Shown here: piece by piece, positions 35,781 to 45,755 of the stretch
How positions within the stretch are numbered: position 1 is the first letter of the stretch
Layout: each line of letters opens with the position of its first letter
From: Vibrio artabrorum
Lineage (GTDB): Bacteria > Pseudomonadota > Gammaproteobacteria > Enterobacterales > Vibrionaceae
NCBI RefSeq assembly: GCF_024347295.1
Contig: NZ_AP025459.1
Location: forward strand, 682,001-746,000
Reading direction: 5' to 3'
Length of the DNA stretch: 64,000 nt
Position numbers and translations under genes: made by a program
Notes under the pieces: generated by a model
What the model was told of the DNA's origin: nothing
Database searches by the model: none
What the model saw: the letters and a program-made list of their open reading frames with translations, nothing else

Positions 35781-36974
35781 ATGTCTTCTGCATTTTACCA
35801 ACAGATTCAAACTCAAATCGAAGAAGTTAAACAAGAAGGTCTTTACAAGTCTGAGCGCATTATCACTTCTGCTCAAAAAGCAGCGGTTTCTATCTCGACG
35901 GGTGAAGAAGTGCTTAACTTTTGTGCAAACAACTACCTAGGCCTTGCTAATCATCCTGCGCTTATCGAAGCAGCTAAAGATGGTATGGACCAGCACGGTT
36001 TTGGTATGGCTTCAGTGCGTTTCATCTGTGGTACTCAAGACTCTCACAAAGAACTCGAGCAAAAGCTATCTAAGTTCCTTGGTAAAGAAGACACGATCCT
36101 TTACACCTCTTGTTTTGATGCAAACGCTGGTTTGTTCGAAACAATTCTAGGCAAAGAAGACGCAATCATTTCTGATGCTCTAAATCACGCATCTATCATT
36201 GATGGTGTTCGTCTGTGTAAAGCAATGCGTTTTCGTTACTCGAACAACAATATGGAAGAGTTAGAGCAGCAACTTATCGCGGCTAAAGAAGCGGGTGCTC
36301 GTCACACACTAATCGTAACTGACGGCGTGTTCTCTATGGACGGCGTAGTGGCGAACCTTCCGGCTATCTGTGACTTGGCTGACAAGTACGGCGCACTAGT
36401 CATGGTTGATGACTCTCACGCTGTGGGCTTCATGGGTGAAAACGGCGCGGGTACTCACGAGTTCCACAACGTTGTAGACCGTATCGATATCATCACAGGT
36501 ACGCTTGGTAAAGCAATGGGTGGCGCTTCAGGCGGTTACACTTCGGGTAAGAAAGAAGTGATCGACTGGTTACGTCAGCGTTCTCGTCCATACCTATTTT
36601 CAAACTCTGTTGCACCTGCAATCGTATCGGCGTCTATCCGCGTTCTAGACCTTCTTGCGGAATCTGGCGACCTACGTACTCAACTATGGGAAAACTCAGC
36701 TCACTTCCGTACTCGCATGGAAGCTGCTGGTTTCACTATGGGCGGTGCTGACCACGCAATCATCCCAATCATGTTGGGTGATGCAAAAGTCGCGGCTGAA
36801 TTCGCAGAGCGCGCACTAGAGAAAGGCATCTACGTTGTCGGTTTCTCTTTCCCTGTTGTACCAAAAGGCCAAGCTCGTATCCGTACGCAAATGTCTGCTG
36901 CACACTCTCGTGAGCAACTAGACCGCGCAATCGATGCGTTCATCCAAGTTGGTCAAGACATGGGTATCATCTAA
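35781..36974 (+). CDS. kbl: 2-amino-3-ketobutyrate coenzyme A ligase
   Basis: This 397-residue PLP enzyme of the alpha-oxoamine synthase family splits 2-amino-3-ketobutyrate with CoA to glycine and acetyl-CoA. Its length equals that of E. coli Kbl. The PLP lysine lies in [14 protein letters not shown], with [16 protein letters not shown] before it. A good aaggaa site precedes the ATG. It forms the threonine degradation operon with tdh, 98 bases downstream. Confidence 0.96.
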   Translation: MSSAFYQQIQTQIEEVKQEGLYKSERIITSAQKAAVSISTGEEVLNFCANNYLGLANHPALIEAAKDGMDQHGFGMASVRFICGTQDSHKELEQKLSKFLGKEDTILYTSCFDANAGLFETILGKEDAIISDALNHASIIDGVRLCKAMRFRYSNNNMEELEQQLIAAKEAGARHTLIVTDGVFSMDGVVANLPAICDLADKYGALVMVDDSHAVGFMGENGAGTHEFHNVVDRIDIITGTLGKAMGGASGGYTSGKKEVIDWLRQRSRPYLFSNSVAPAIVSASIRVLDLLAESGDLRTQLWENSAHFRTRMEAAGFTMGGADHAIIPIMLGDAKVAAEFAERALEKGIYVVGFSFPVVPKGQARIRTQMSAAHSREQLDRAIDAFIQVGQDMGII

Positions 36975-37072
36975 TTCTTGTTGTTTGATAAAACCAACAG
37001 CTAACAGAATATAGATAACAATAAGATTTAGATTCTCGCCTTACAGTTAGGCGAGATGAACGGGATAACATT

Positions 37073-38104
37073 ATGAAAATTAAAGCACTTTCTAAGCTTA
37101 AGCCTGAAGAAGGCATTTGGATGACCGAGGTTGAAAAACCTGAAATGGGTCATAATGATCTTCTTATCCGTATTAAGAAAACCGCAATTTGTGGTACAGA
37201 CGTACATATCTACAACTGGGATGAGTGGTCACAAAACACAATCCCAGTACCTATGGTCGTCGGTCACGAATACGTGGGTGAAGTGGTTGGCATCGGCCAA
37301 GAAGTTCGTGGTTTTGAAATCGGCGACCGTGTCTCTGGCGAAGGTCACATCACATGTGGTCACTGTCGTAACTGTCGTGGCGGCCGTACACATCTTTGTC
37401 GTAACACAACGGGTGTGGGTGTTAACCGCACTGGTGCGTTCTCTGAGTTCCTTGTGATCCCTGCGTTCAACGCCTTTAAGATCCCGGCGGAAATTTCTGA
37501 CGATCTCGCTTCAATCTTTGACCCGTTTGGTAACGCAGTACACACCGCGCTTTCTTTCGACCTAGTCGGTGAAGACGTGCTAATTACTGGTGCTGGTCCA
37601 ATCGGTATCATGGCTGCAGCTGTTGCTAAGCACGTTGGCGCTCGTCACGTTGTAATCACTGATGTAAACGAATACCGCCTAGATCTTGCGAAGAAAATGG
37701 GTGTGACGCGCGCAGTAAACGTGATGGAAGAGAAGCTTGAAGACGTAATGGCTGATCTTAGTATGACTGAAGGTTTTGATGTAGGCCTAGAAATGTCTGG
37801 TAATCCATCTGCGTTCAACAGCATGCTGACTAACATGAACCACGGCGGTAAGATCTCTCTACTGGGTATTCCACCATCAGACATGGCAGTAGACTGGAAC
37901 CAAGTAATCTTTAAAGGCTTGGTTATTAAAGGTATCTACGGTCGTGAGATGTTCGAAACTTGGTACAAGATGGCTTCACTAATCCAATCTGGCCTAGATT
38001 TGACGCCAATTATCACGCATCACTTCAAGGTTGATGACTTCCAAGCAGGCTTCGACGCTATGCGTAGCGGGCTTTCTGGCAAAGTTATCCTTGATTGGGA
38101 ATAA
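37073..38104 (+). CDS. tdh: L-threonine 3-dehydrogenase
   Basis: This 343-residue zinc enzyme of the medium-chain dehydrogenase family oxidises threonine to 2-amino-3-ketobutyrate with NAD. The catalytic zinc site begins [13 protein letters not shown] and GHEYVGEV, the structural zinc Cys cluster is [15 protein letters not shown], and the nucleotide-binding GAGPIGIMA is present. It follows kbl and supplies its substrate. It is the last chromosomal-type gene before the insertion-sequence-rich island. Confidence 0.96.
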   Translation: MKIKALSKLKPEEGIWMTEVEKPEMGHNDLLIRIKKTAICGTDVHIYNWDEWSQNTIPVPMVVGHEYVGEVVGIGQEVRGFEIGDRVSGEGHITCGHCRNCRGGRTHLCRNTTGVGVNRTGAFSEFLVIPAFNAFKIPAEISDDLASIFDPFGNAVHTALSFDLVGEDVLITGAGPIGIMAAAVAKHVGARHVVITDVNEYRLDLAKKMGVTRAVNVMEEKLEDVMADLSMTEGFDVGLEMSGNPSAFNSMLTNMNHGGKISLLGIPPSDMAVDWNQVIFKGLVIKGIYGREMFETWYKMASLIQSGLDLTPIITHHFKVDDFQAGFDAMRSGLSGKVILDWE

Positions 38105-38196
38105 GTGAAAATCTAAAAAGGTTTGACGTTTTATTAATGGTGGCTTTACTGGGTACGACCACAGTGAAATGGCAGATATAGCCCCATTTAACCCTC

Positions 38197-38262
38197 AAAA
38201 AAGCCCCAATTTAGCCCCAAAACTCGATGGAATCGCCCCATTAAATTTTTGGGGCTTTTTTA
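38197..38262 (+). terminator. Terminator of kbl-tdh with repeated gcccca motif
   Basis: aaaaaagccccaa (38197-38209) and ttggggctttttt (38249-38261) pair perfectly with a T run. Extra gcccca units lie upstream of and inside the loop. The gap from tdh to 38447 has nothing else of note. Confidence 0.8.
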
Positions 38263-38447
38263 TGTGTTTTATTATTTAATTTCAGATGTTTATAAGATTT
38301 TCTTGAACGTATCCGCTTTCAATGAAGTGGGCTGCCTAAATTTCATCTTCAGAGGTAACGGCCCGCTCTGTTAACTCACTAATTCGATGGTATGCCCCAC
38401 ACCGACGCTAAAATTAGCTATGTCGTAGTAGATTTAGAGGTGCCATC

Positions 38448-38824
38448 ATGTCCGCTATAACAGTTATTGGTATATATCTCGGGAAGTCGGTTTTCCATCT
38501 CATTGGTCATGACCATTCTGGCCGCGAAATTTACCGACACAAATTGAGCCGAGTTTAGCTCGTTCAATTCATCTCCCAACAAGAAACGACAACCATAGCA
38601 ATGGAAGCCTGTTGTGGTGCACATTGGCTAGCTCGAAGATGCCAAGAATATGGTCATAATGTTAAGCTGATACCAGCACAGTATGTAAAGCCATTCGTTA
38701 AGAGCCACAAGAATGACTTCATTGATGCTGACGCTGCTACGAGACCTAATATGAGATTTGTTTCTGCTAAGAGTGAACAAGCTCAAATTAGTACGGTTAT
38801 TTGGAGAATCAGAACGGGATATAT
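38448..38824 (+). pseudogene. IS110-family transposase remnant
   Basis: The frame from ATG 38448 encodes the N-terminal DEDD region of an IS110 transposase (SAITVIGIYLGKSVFHLIG and AMEACCGAHWLARR, then the KNDFIDADA and ATRPNMRFV segments). It is dead three times over. The first catalytic Asp of GIDLGK is Tyr, an in-frame TAG follows LSRV, and the gene is cut off at 38824 by an IS5-type insertion. The rest of the gene is not seen in the window. Confidence 0.8.
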
Positions 38825-39878
38825 GGCGTTGTTGCGTAATTCAATGGAACTAAATCAAGAACCTACGATCTGAGCAGCTACGTCCACTCTATCTCGTAGC
38901 CCTATGCCTAAACCACGTTACAAAACAACTAACTGGAAGCAATACAACCAATCACTCATTAACCGTGGTTCTCTGACCTTTTGGATTGATGAAGAAGCAA
39001 TAAGCGGATGGGCGCAAAGCAAACAGAATAAGCGCGGGAGGCCGCGTCGGTTCAGTGATTTAGCTATCACGACAGCACTCATGGTCAAACGAGTTTTTTC
39101 TATGCCATTGAGAGCGCTGCAAGGATTTATCGACTCGATATTTAGGTTAGCCCATGTACCGTTAAGTTGTCCGCATTACACCTGCATCAGTCGTAGAGCC
39201 AAGCAAGTTGAGGTTTCATTTAAGACTAAAACGAGAGGAGCGATACAGCACCTAGCTATTGATGCTACTGGCCTTAAGGTTTATGGCGAAGGTGAATGGA
39301 AAGTCAAAAAACATGGGACGGATGGCAAGCGTAGAGTCTGGCGAAAGCTGCATATTGCAGTCGATACCAACACTCATGAGATCATTGCCGCCGAGCTAAG
39401 TTTATCGACGGTTACAGATGGAGAAGTACTCCCGAACTTACTGAAACAAACACGCCGAAGTATCCTTAAGGTGTCTGGTGATGGCGCTTACGACACGAGA
39501 GCGTGTCACGCTGCTATTAAGATTAAGGGAGCTATTGCGCTTATTCCCCCAAGAGAAGGGGCTGCCTTTTGGGAGCGTGGTCACCCTCGAAATCTCGCCG
39601 TGGGTTGCCAGAAATTATACGGCTCAAATAAGTATTGGAAAGAGCGGTATGGATACCACAAACGTTCACTCTCAGAAACAGCGATGTATCGAGTTAAACA
39701 GTTGCTAGGAGGGAAACTGAGCTTAAGAAATTACAATGCCCAGGTGGGTGAAACTTACGCGATGATAAAAGCGTTGAACAAGCTTACTGGGTTAGGTATG
39801 CCTGAAACTTGTCGCATTGACTAAGAAACAAGCGAAACGGGTTGGCTCTATCTCTAAATTTAATTACGCAACAAAGCC
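38825..39878 (+). mobile_element. IS5-family (IS903-type) element, copy 1
   Basis: This 1054-bp element has ends GGCGTTGTTGCGTAATT and, on the other strand, GGCTTTGTTGCGTAATT. The left flank gggatatat (inside an IS110 remnant) does not match the right flank cctagacag. The copy therefore lacks the 9-bp target duplication expected for an IS903-type element and marks a recombination or deletion junction (inference). Confidence 0.93.
38904..39824 (+). CDS. IS5-family transposase (copy 1)
   Basis: This 306-residue DDE transposase has catalytic Asp120 (AIDATGLKVYGEGEW), Asp193 (SGDGAYDT) and Glu259 (RSLSETAMYRVK). It starts 79 bases inside the left end of the element and is intact. The protein is identical in all six full copies of this window. 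Confidence 0.95.
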   Translation: MPKPRYKTTNWKQYNQSLINRGSLTFWIDEEAISGWAQSKQNKRGRPRRFSDLAITTALMVKRVFSMPLRALQGFIDSIFRLAHVPLSCPHYTCISRRAKQVEVSFKTKTRGAIQHLAIDATGLKVYGEGEWKVKKHGTDGKRRVWRKLHIAVDTNTHEIIAAELSLSTVTDGEVLPNLLKQTRRSILKVSGDGAYDTRACHAAIKIKGAIALIPPREGAAFWERGHPRNLAVGCQKLYGSNKYWKERYGYHKRSLSETAMYRVKQLLGGKLSLRNYNAQVGETYAMIKALNKLTGLGMPETCRID

Positions 39879-40049
39879 CCTAGACAGGGGGAACGTAATT
39901 ATTAAAATAATAGTGACACTATTAGAACGTAGTGATGAAGTGGCGAGCAATATATGACAAGTCATTGGGCAATAATAATTATTGTAGATAGCATGAATAC
40001 AATCGACACTGATAGCGATGAATACATTTAATATATAAGGTAATACTGT

Positions 40050-40646
40050 ATGAAAAATATTGCACTTTTACTCAGTGACGGATTCGAAGAAGGTGAGGCA
40101 ATCAACGTGGTTGACATATTACGTCGCTTGCAGCTTTCGGTGAAGGTATTGTCTTGCGATCAAACCGTTAACCTTACCTCCTATCATGGGGTAAAAATTG
40201 TTGCAGATGACTTATTATCCGCCAACATACAATGTGATTTTGATGCAATTGTTCTTGTTGGTGGTCCACCGAACACCGACAAACTGGGTACAGACAGTCA
40301 GGTGATCAGCTTTATTGAAAGACACATCAGCATGAGGGCTTATATTGCAGCGCTATGCTCTTCTGGTGCAAAAGTACTAGCCAAGAACTCGCTGCTGGGC
40401 TCTCACCACTACGTTTGCTGTGGAACCTTCCATCAAAACTACTCTGATGGCTCATACATCAATCAGCCCGTTGTAATGGATGGTCAATTTATTACTGGTC
40501 AAGATTACGGATACACCATCGATTTTGCATTTGCAATCGCTGAAGTTCTACTCGGTAATACCAGAACCAGATCTAATGATGTTAGTGATGTAGACTGGGT
40601 AGCAAAGCATATTAATTATCGTCGATTTACTGAATACAGAATTTAA
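40050..40646 (+). CDS. DJ-1/PfpI-family protein
   Basis: This 198-residue cytoplasmic protein has the class I glutamine amidotransferase-like fold. The nucleophile-elbow Cys103 is in AALCSSGAK and the conserved Glu14 in DGFEEGEA. Members act as glyoxalase/deglycase-like or chaperone proteins, and many are of unknown role. The C-terminal 30 residues (SNDVSDVDWVAKHINYRRFTEYRI) extend past the core. It sits between two IS copies with its own terminator and does not obviously belong to the sugar locus. Confidence 0.82.
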   Translation: MKNIALLLSDGFEEGEAINVVDILRRLQLSVKVLSCDQTVNLTSYHGVKIVADDLLSANIQCDFDAIVLVGGPPNTDKLGTDSQVISFIERHISMRAYIAALCSSGAKVLAKNSLLGSHHYVCCGTFHQNYSDGSYINQPVVMDGQFITGQDYGYTIDFAFAIAEVLLGNTRTRSNDVSDVDWVAKHINYRRFTEYRI

Positions 40647-40694
40647 GAAATAACCATAGAAGCTTGTAATCAATAATCTTATATTTCTTATATA

Positions 40695-40732
40695 AAAAGT
40701 GCCAACAAGACAATTATCTTGTTGGCACTTTT
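40695..40732. terminator. Terminator of the DJ-1-like gene
   Basis: aaaagtgccaacaag and cttgttggcactttt form a perfect 15-bp stem with an eight-base loop and T-rich ends on both strands. Confidence 0.88.
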
Positions 40733-40799
40733 ACTGTACTTTCTTATCTTATAGATCTAAGTCAATAACTTGTAGATATAGTGGACGAGAATTACCTTT

Positions 40800-41853
40800 G
40801 GCGTTGTTGCGTAATTCAATGGAACTAAATCAAGAACCTACGATCTGAGCAGCTACGTCCACTCTATCTCGTAGCCCTATGCCTAAACCACGTTACAAAA
40901 CAACTAACTGGAAGCAATACAACCAATCACTCATTAACCGTGGTTCTCTGACCTTTTGGATTGATGAAGAAGCAATAAGCGGATGGGCGCAAAGCAAACA
41001 GAATAAGCGCGGGAGGCCGCGTCGGTTCAGTGATTTAGCTATCACGACAGCACTCATGGTCAAACGAGTTTTTTCTATGCCATTGAGAGCGCTGCAAGGA
41101 TTTATCGACTCGATATTTAGGTTAGCCCATGTACCGTTAAGTTGTCCGCATTACACCTGCATCAGTCGTAGAGCCAAGCAAGTTGAGGTTTCATTTAAGA
41201 CTAAAACGAGAGGAGCGATACAGCACCTAGCTATTGATGCTACTGGCCTTAAGGTTTATGGCGAAGGTGAATGGAAAGTCAAAAAACATGGGACGGATGG
41301 CAAGCGTAGAGTCTGGCGAAAGCTGCATATTGCAGTCGATACCAACACTCATGAGATCATTGCCGCCGAGCTAAGTTTATCGACGGTTACAGATGGAGAA
41401 GTACTCCCGAACTTACTGAAACAAACACGCCGAAGTATCCTTAAGGTGTCTGGTGATGGCGCTTACGACACGAGAGCGTGTCACGCTGCTATTAAGATTA
41501 AGGGAGCTATTGCGCTTATTCCCCCAAGAGAAGGGGCTGCCTTTTGGGAGCGTGGTCACCCTCGAAATCTCGCCGTGGGTTGCCAGAAATTATACGGCTC
41601 AAATAAGTATTGGAAAGAGCGGTATGGATACCACAAACGTTCACTCTCAGAAACAGCGATGTATCGAGTTAAACAGTTGCTAGGAGGGAAACTGAGCTTA
41701 AGAAATTACAATGCCCAGGTGGGTGAAACTTACGCGATGATAAAAGCGTTGAACAAGCTTACTGGGTTAGGTATGCCTGAAACTTGTCGCATTGACTAAG
41801 AAACAAGCGAAACGGGTTGGCTCTATCTCTAAATTTAATTACGCAACAAAGCC
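40800..41853 (+). mobile_element. IS5-family (IS903-type) element, copy 2
   Basis: This 1054-bp copy has left flank attaccttt and right flank cattgaagc, so there is no target duplication. The right flank equals the left flank of copies 3 and 6 and lies inside an IS66 transposase gene. Copy 2 therefore carries the right half of an IS5-into-IS66 insertion whose left half is found at copies 3 and 6. Confidence 0.93.
40879..41799 (+). CDS. IS5-family transposase (copy 2)
   Basis: This intact 306-residue DDE transposase is identical to copy 1, with Asp120, Asp193 and Glu259 present. Confidence 0.95.
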   Translation: MPKPRYKTTNWKQYNQSLINRGSLTFWIDEEAISGWAQSKQNKRGRPRRFSDLAITTALMVKRVFSMPLRALQGFIDSIFRLAHVPLSCPHYTCISRRAKQVEVSFKTKTRGAIQHLAIDATGLKVYGEGEWKVKKHGTDGKRRVWRKLHIAVDTNTHEIIAAELSLSTVTDGEVLPNLLKQTRRSILKVSGDGAYDTRACHAAIKIKGAIALIPPREGAAFWERGHPRNLAVGCQKLYGSNKYWKERYGYHKRSLSETAMYRVKQLLGGKLSLRNYNAQVGETYAMIKALNKLTGLGMPETCRID

Positions 41854-42491
41854 CATTGAAGCGACTTTCGTTTGAGCTTCGCTGATCGCGCCAACTGAAA
41901 AGGTTGTGCCAAGCTGTTCTTTGAGAAGAGATTGGATTTTTCGAACACTGAGGTGATATTGCCCCGCAAGAACCCCAATGTAACTTAATAAGTTCGGCCC
42001 TATAATCCCTTGCGATGCATCGTCAGGCTTTTGAGCCTTGACGGCTTCTTTGCAGTGCCGACATTGACCTGAAAATAAACGGTATTCGGTGATATCGACA
42101 GTGGGCTTGGGAATATCAAAGACTTGGTGTCGGTAGTAAGGGCCGTCATGAACATCAATGTCAGACTGTTCGCAACAAGGACAACTATCAGGGAAGCAAT
42201 CAATAATGATATCCGTGTCTTTTAACGGGGAAAGTTTTCGTTGATGCCCTGTGTGGCCTTTTTTAGCTCCTCTCGAATTGCGACCACCAGAGCTTTCATC
42301 TTTTTTCGCTCATGGCGATCTTTAGGACTGTCTGATGAGGGCGATTTTGAAGAGTTTTTGGAGCTAGTGGTAAGCTTATCTTCATAGTGCCGGAGCTGTT
42401 CCCACAGCTCATCAATAAGCACCTTAGCCTCATTCAGATCAGAGATTTTAGGTGGTGCGTCTTGGTATTTAGGAGCTTTTTTTCTAGTCAT
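41854..42491 (-). pseudogene. IS66 transposase TnpC, N-terminal part
   Basis: Translation from ATG 42491 gives MTRKKAPKYQDAPPKISD and a coiled-coil/linker region with KNSSKSPSSDSPKDR. The frame then closes, but a minus-one shift at the heptamer A AAA AAG (42301-42306 region) continues as DESSGGRNSRGAKKGHTGHQ and on through the zinc-finger region (CPCCEQ, CRHCKEA) to AISEAQTKVAS. There IS5 copy 2 cuts the gene. The canonical slippery site suggests programmed frameshifting rather than damage (inference). The C-terminal catalytic half lies elsewhere. Confidence 0.7.
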
Positions 42492-42592
42492 ATAACTATG
42501 ATGAAGCTCAAAAATGATCACTCAATACCTAAAGTGGGATCAAGTGCTAGAGGTCACAGTTTTTATGTCAATAGGGTTTGGTGAACACTTAC
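41854..42592 (-). mobile_element. IS66-family element, N-terminal (tnpC 5') half
   Basis: The outer end at 42592 reads GTAAGTGTTCACCAA on the minus strand, and it is followed by caaataag, where it entered an IS5 copy. The other side is cut at cattgaagc by IS5 copy 2. It matches in 13 of 15 end positions the opposite end found at 57679 (GTAATCGTTCACCAA). Only a single tnpC-like gene would fit between the ends. Confidence 0.75.
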
Positions 42593-42846
42593 CAAATAAG
42601 TATTGGAAAGAGCGGTATGGATACCACAAACGTTCACTCTCAGAAACAGCGATGTATCGAGTTAAACAGTTGCTAGGAGGGAAACTGAGCTTAAGAAATT
42701 ACAATGCCCAGGTGGGTGAAACTTACGCGATGATAAAAGCGTTGAACAAGCTTACTGGGTTAGGTATGCCTGAAACTTGTCGCATTGACTAAGAAACAAG
42801 CGAAACGGGTTGGCTCTATCTCTAAATTTAATTACGCAACAAAGCC
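42593..42846 (+). mobile_element. IS5-family element, 3'-terminal fragment (254 bp)
   Basis: This is identical to the last 254 bases of the full copies, including the right inverted repeat. Its left side is cut by the IS66 end at 42592. Its right flank ttacaaaac lies inside another IS66 tnpC gene. It encodes only the last 66 residues of the transposase, with the Glu259 region. Confidence 0.92.
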
Positions 42847-43468
42847 TTACAAAACCTCTAATACATCGCTCAGCTTCATTATTGGTTAAGGGGATTGACG
42901 CTTTCTTGAGGAAAACCCACAAGCTCTCTCTATGTTTGAGCAGTAACTTGCATCGCCCCCGATATCGCTTGACCATGACATCAGTCCCTTTGCTCAACCA
43001 ATGATCGAACGATTTCTGCAACCTACGCATTCTTCGTAAGTACAGCGCATAATTTAACTCATCTTGTTCATAACGATGCCGAGTATGGAAAATGGCGTTC
43101 GTCAGCAAACAAAGATGTCTGCCAATATAAGCGGTGTGGCCACCGCCACTATAATCCGCCATTTGCTGAAGGTTACGCTTCACATGTGCCCAACATAACT
43201 GATGACGGTCTGCGGCTATCCAGTTATAGCTAGGGCACTGGTCGCTGACCACAATGCCTGCATAGTCTTCATCAATGACCTTTTTCGCTGATGAGGTCGA
43301 GCGCGAATAAAGTATTTGCTCATAGACAAGGTCATCACTTGCCACTAACCAACACCAGCGAAGGCTTTGTTCATCATTTCGGTGATGAGAGGTCTCGTCA
43401 GCATGAATCAAAGGCGCTTTCTTTAATGCTTGTTTTATCGCTTGATGTAATGGCGTTAGCATTGAAGC
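42847..43468 (-). pseudogene. IS66 transposase TnpC, central/catalytic fragment
   Basis: The minus-strand frame encodes MLTPLHQAIKQALKKAPLIHADET, with the catalytic Asp in HADETSHH and a second Asp in VVSDQCPSYNW. The Glu region is NNEAERCIRGFV. It is cut on the left by the IS5 fragment (after RGFV) and on the right by IS5 copy 3 at cattgaagc. It is identical over its length to the fragment at 57728-58519. Confidence 0.85.
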
Positions 43469-44522
43469 GGCGTTGTTGCGTAATTCAATGGAACTAAATC
43501 AAGAACCTACGATCTGAGCAGCTACGTCCACTCTATCTCGTAGCCCTATGCCTAAACCACGTTACAAAACAACTAACTGGAAGCAATACAACCAATCACT
43601 CATTAACCGTGGTTCTCTGACCTTTTGGATTGATGAAGAAGCAATAAGCGGATGGGCGCAAAGCAAACAGAATAAGCGCGGGAGGCCGCGTCGGTTCAGT
43701 GATTTAGCTATCACGACAGCACTCATGGTCAAACGAGTTTTTTCTATGCCATTGAGAGCGCTGCAAGGATTTATCGACTCGATATTTAGGTTAGCCCATG
43801 TACCGTTAAGTTGTCCGCATTACACCTGCATCAGTCGTAGAGCCAAGCAAGTTGAGGTTTCATTTAAGACTAAAACGAGAGGAGCGATACAGCACCTAGC
43901 TATTGATGCTACTGGCCTTAAGGTTTATGGCGAAGGTGAATGGAAAGTCAAAAAACATGGGACGGATGGCAAGCGTAGAGTCTGGCGAAAGCTGCATATT
44001 GCAGTCGATACCAACACTCATGAGATCATTGCCGCCGAGCTAAGTTTATCGACGGTTACAGATGGAGAAGTACTCCCGAACTTACTGAAACAAACACGCC
44101 GAAGTATCCTTAAGGTGTCTGGTGATGGCGCTTACGACACGAGAGCGTGTCACGCTGCTATTAAGATTAAGGGAGCTATTGCGCTTATTCCCCCAAGAGA
44201 AGGGGCTGCCTTTTGGGAGCGTGGTCACCCTCGAAATCTCGCCGTGGGTTGCCAGAAATTATACGGCTCAAATAAGTATTGGAAAGAGCGGTATGGATAC
44301 CACAAACGTTCACTCTCAGAAACAGCGATGTATCGAGTTAAACAGTTGCTAGGAGGGAAACTGAGCTTAAGAAATTACAATGCCCAGGTGGGTGAAACTT
44401 ACGCGATGATAAAAGCGTTGAACAAGCTTACTGGGTTAGGTATGCCTGAAACTTGTCGCATTGACTAAGAAACAAGCGAAACGGGTTGGCTCTATCTCTA
44501 AATTTAATTACGCAACAAAGCC
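43469..44522 (+). mobile_element. IS5-family (IS903-type) element, copy 3
   Basis: This 1054-bp copy has left flank cattgaagc (inside IS66) and right flank ggtcttctt (upstream region of the rhamnose operon). No target duplication is present. The junction fits a deletion between an IS5 in IS66 and an IS5 upstream of rhaB, which would have removed whatever lay between them (inference). Confidence 0.93.
43548..44468 (+). CDS. IS5-family transposase (copy 3)
   Basis: This intact 306-residue DDE transposase is identical to copy 1. Confidence 0.95.
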   Translation: MPKPRYKTTNWKQYNQSLINRGSLTFWIDEEAISGWAQSKQNKRGRPRRFSDLAITTALMVKRVFSMPLRALQGFIDSIFRLAHVPLSCPHYTCISRRAKQVEVSFKTKTRGAIQHLAIDATGLKVYGEGEWKVKKHGTDGKRRVWRKLHIAVDTNTHEIIAAELSLSTVTDGEVLPNLLKQTRRSILKVSGDGAYDTRACHAAIKIKGAIALIPPREGAAFWERGHPRNLAVGCQKLYGSNKYWKERYGYHKRSLSETAMYRVKQLLGGKLSLRNYNAQVGETYAMIKALNKLTGLGMPETCRID

Positions 44523-44679
44523 GGTCTTCTTTCCTGTTAGCGTAGCTTTTGTTTTTAATTGACTTAATTTAAAGGGTATTTTTATTGGATACGCTTGGTT
44601 GAGTAGCAAAAAATGACACCATTAAGGGCAATTTAACGCATTTTACCAACTGCTGATTCTTGTATGATGAAATCAAACA
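44523..44679 (+). promoter_or_regulatory. Remaining upstream region of the rhamnose operon
   Basis: This 157-bp stretch lies between IS copies 3 and 4. A tatgat box is at 44663-44668. Because copy 4 has a clean target duplication, this stretch was originally continuous with the rhaB ribosome site at 45743 and probably holds the operon promoter. No gene is present. Confidence 0.4.
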
Positions 44680-45733
44680 GGCGTTGTTGCGTAATTCAAT
44701 GGAACTAAATCAAGAACCTACGATCTGAGCAGCTACGTCCACTCTATCTCGTAGCCCTATGCCTAAACCACGTTACAAAACAACTAACTGGAAGCAATAC
44801 AACCAATCACTCATTAACCGTGGTTCTCTGACCTTTTGGATTGATGAAGAAGCAATAAGCGGATGGGCGCAAAGCAAACAGAATAAGCGCGGGAGGCCGC
44901 GTCGGTTCAGTGATTTAGCTATCACGACAGCACTCATGGTCAAACGAGTTTTTTCTATGCCATTGAGAGCGCTGCAAGGATTTATCGACTCGATATTTAG
45001 GTTAGCCCATGTACCGTTAAGTTGTCCGCATTACACCTGCATCAGTCGTAGAGCCAAGCAAGTTGAGGTTTCATTTAAGACTAAAACGAGAGGAGCGATA
45101 CAGCACCTAGCTATTGATGCTACTGGCCTTAAGGTTTATGGCGAAGGTGAATGGAAAGTCAAAAAACATGGGACGGATGGCAAGCGTAGAGTCTGGCGAA
45201 AGCTGCATATTGCAGTCGATACCAACACTCATGAGATCATTGCCGCCGAGCTAAGTTTATCGACGGTTACAGATGGAGAAGTACTCCCGAACTTACTGAA
45301 ACAAACACGCCGAAGTATCCTTAAGGTGTCTGGTGATGGCGCTTACGACACGAGAGCGTGTCACGCTGCTATTAAGATTAAGGGAGCTATTGCGCTTATT
45401 CCCCCAAGAGAAGGGGCTGCCTTTTGGGAGCGTGGTCACCCTCGAAATCTCGCCGTGGGTTGCCAGAAATTATACGGCTCAAATAAGTATTGGAAAGAGC
45501 GGTATGGATACCACAAACGTTCACTCTCAGAAACAGCGATGTATCGAGTTAAACAGTTGCTAGGAGGGAAACTGAGCTTAAGAAATTACAATGCCCAGGT
45601 GGGTGAAACTTACGCGATGATAAAAGCGTTGAACAAGCTTACTGGGTTAGGTATGCCTGAAACTTGTCGCATTGACTAAGAAACAAGCGAAACGGGTTGG
45701 CTCTATCTCTAAATTTAATTACGCAACAAAGCC
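44680..45733 (+). mobile_element. IS5-family (IS903-type) element, copy 4, between promoter and rhaB
   Basis: This 1054-bp copy is flanked by a perfect 9-bp duplication aatcaaaca (44671-44679 and 45734-45742). It is a simple, recent-looking insertion. It sits 22 bases before the rhaB ATG, so it separates the probable promoter from the operon. Confidence 0.96.
44759..45679 (+). CDS. IS5-family transposase (copy 4)
   Basis: This intact 306-residue DDE transposase is identical to copy 1. It is transcribed toward rhaB, so read-through could feed the rhamnose operon. Confidence 0.95.
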   Translation: MPKPRYKTTNWKQYNQSLINRGSLTFWIDEEAISGWAQSKQNKRGRPRRFSDLAITTALMVKRVFSMPLRALQGFIDSIFRLAHVPLSCPHYTCISRRAKQVEVSFKTKTRGAIQHLAIDATGLKVYGEGEWKVKKHGTDGKRRVWRKLHIAVDTNTHEIIAAELSLSTVTDGEVLPNLLKQTRRSILKVSGDGAYDTRACHAAIKIKGAIALIPPREGAAFWERGHPRNLAVGCQKLYGSNKYWKERYGYHKRSLSETAMYRVKQLLGGKLSLRNYNAQVGETYAMIKALNKLTGLGMPETCRID

Positions 45734-45755
45734 AATCAAACACTAGGAGGTGGTT

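Noticed and set aside
38825-45733. Considered whether pairs of IS5 copies form composite transposons carrying the DJ-1 gene or the IS66 pieces
   Set aside because: The outer flanks of the candidate pairs (copies 1 and 2, 2 and 3, 3 and 4) do not share 9-bp duplications, so transposition as a unit is not supported.
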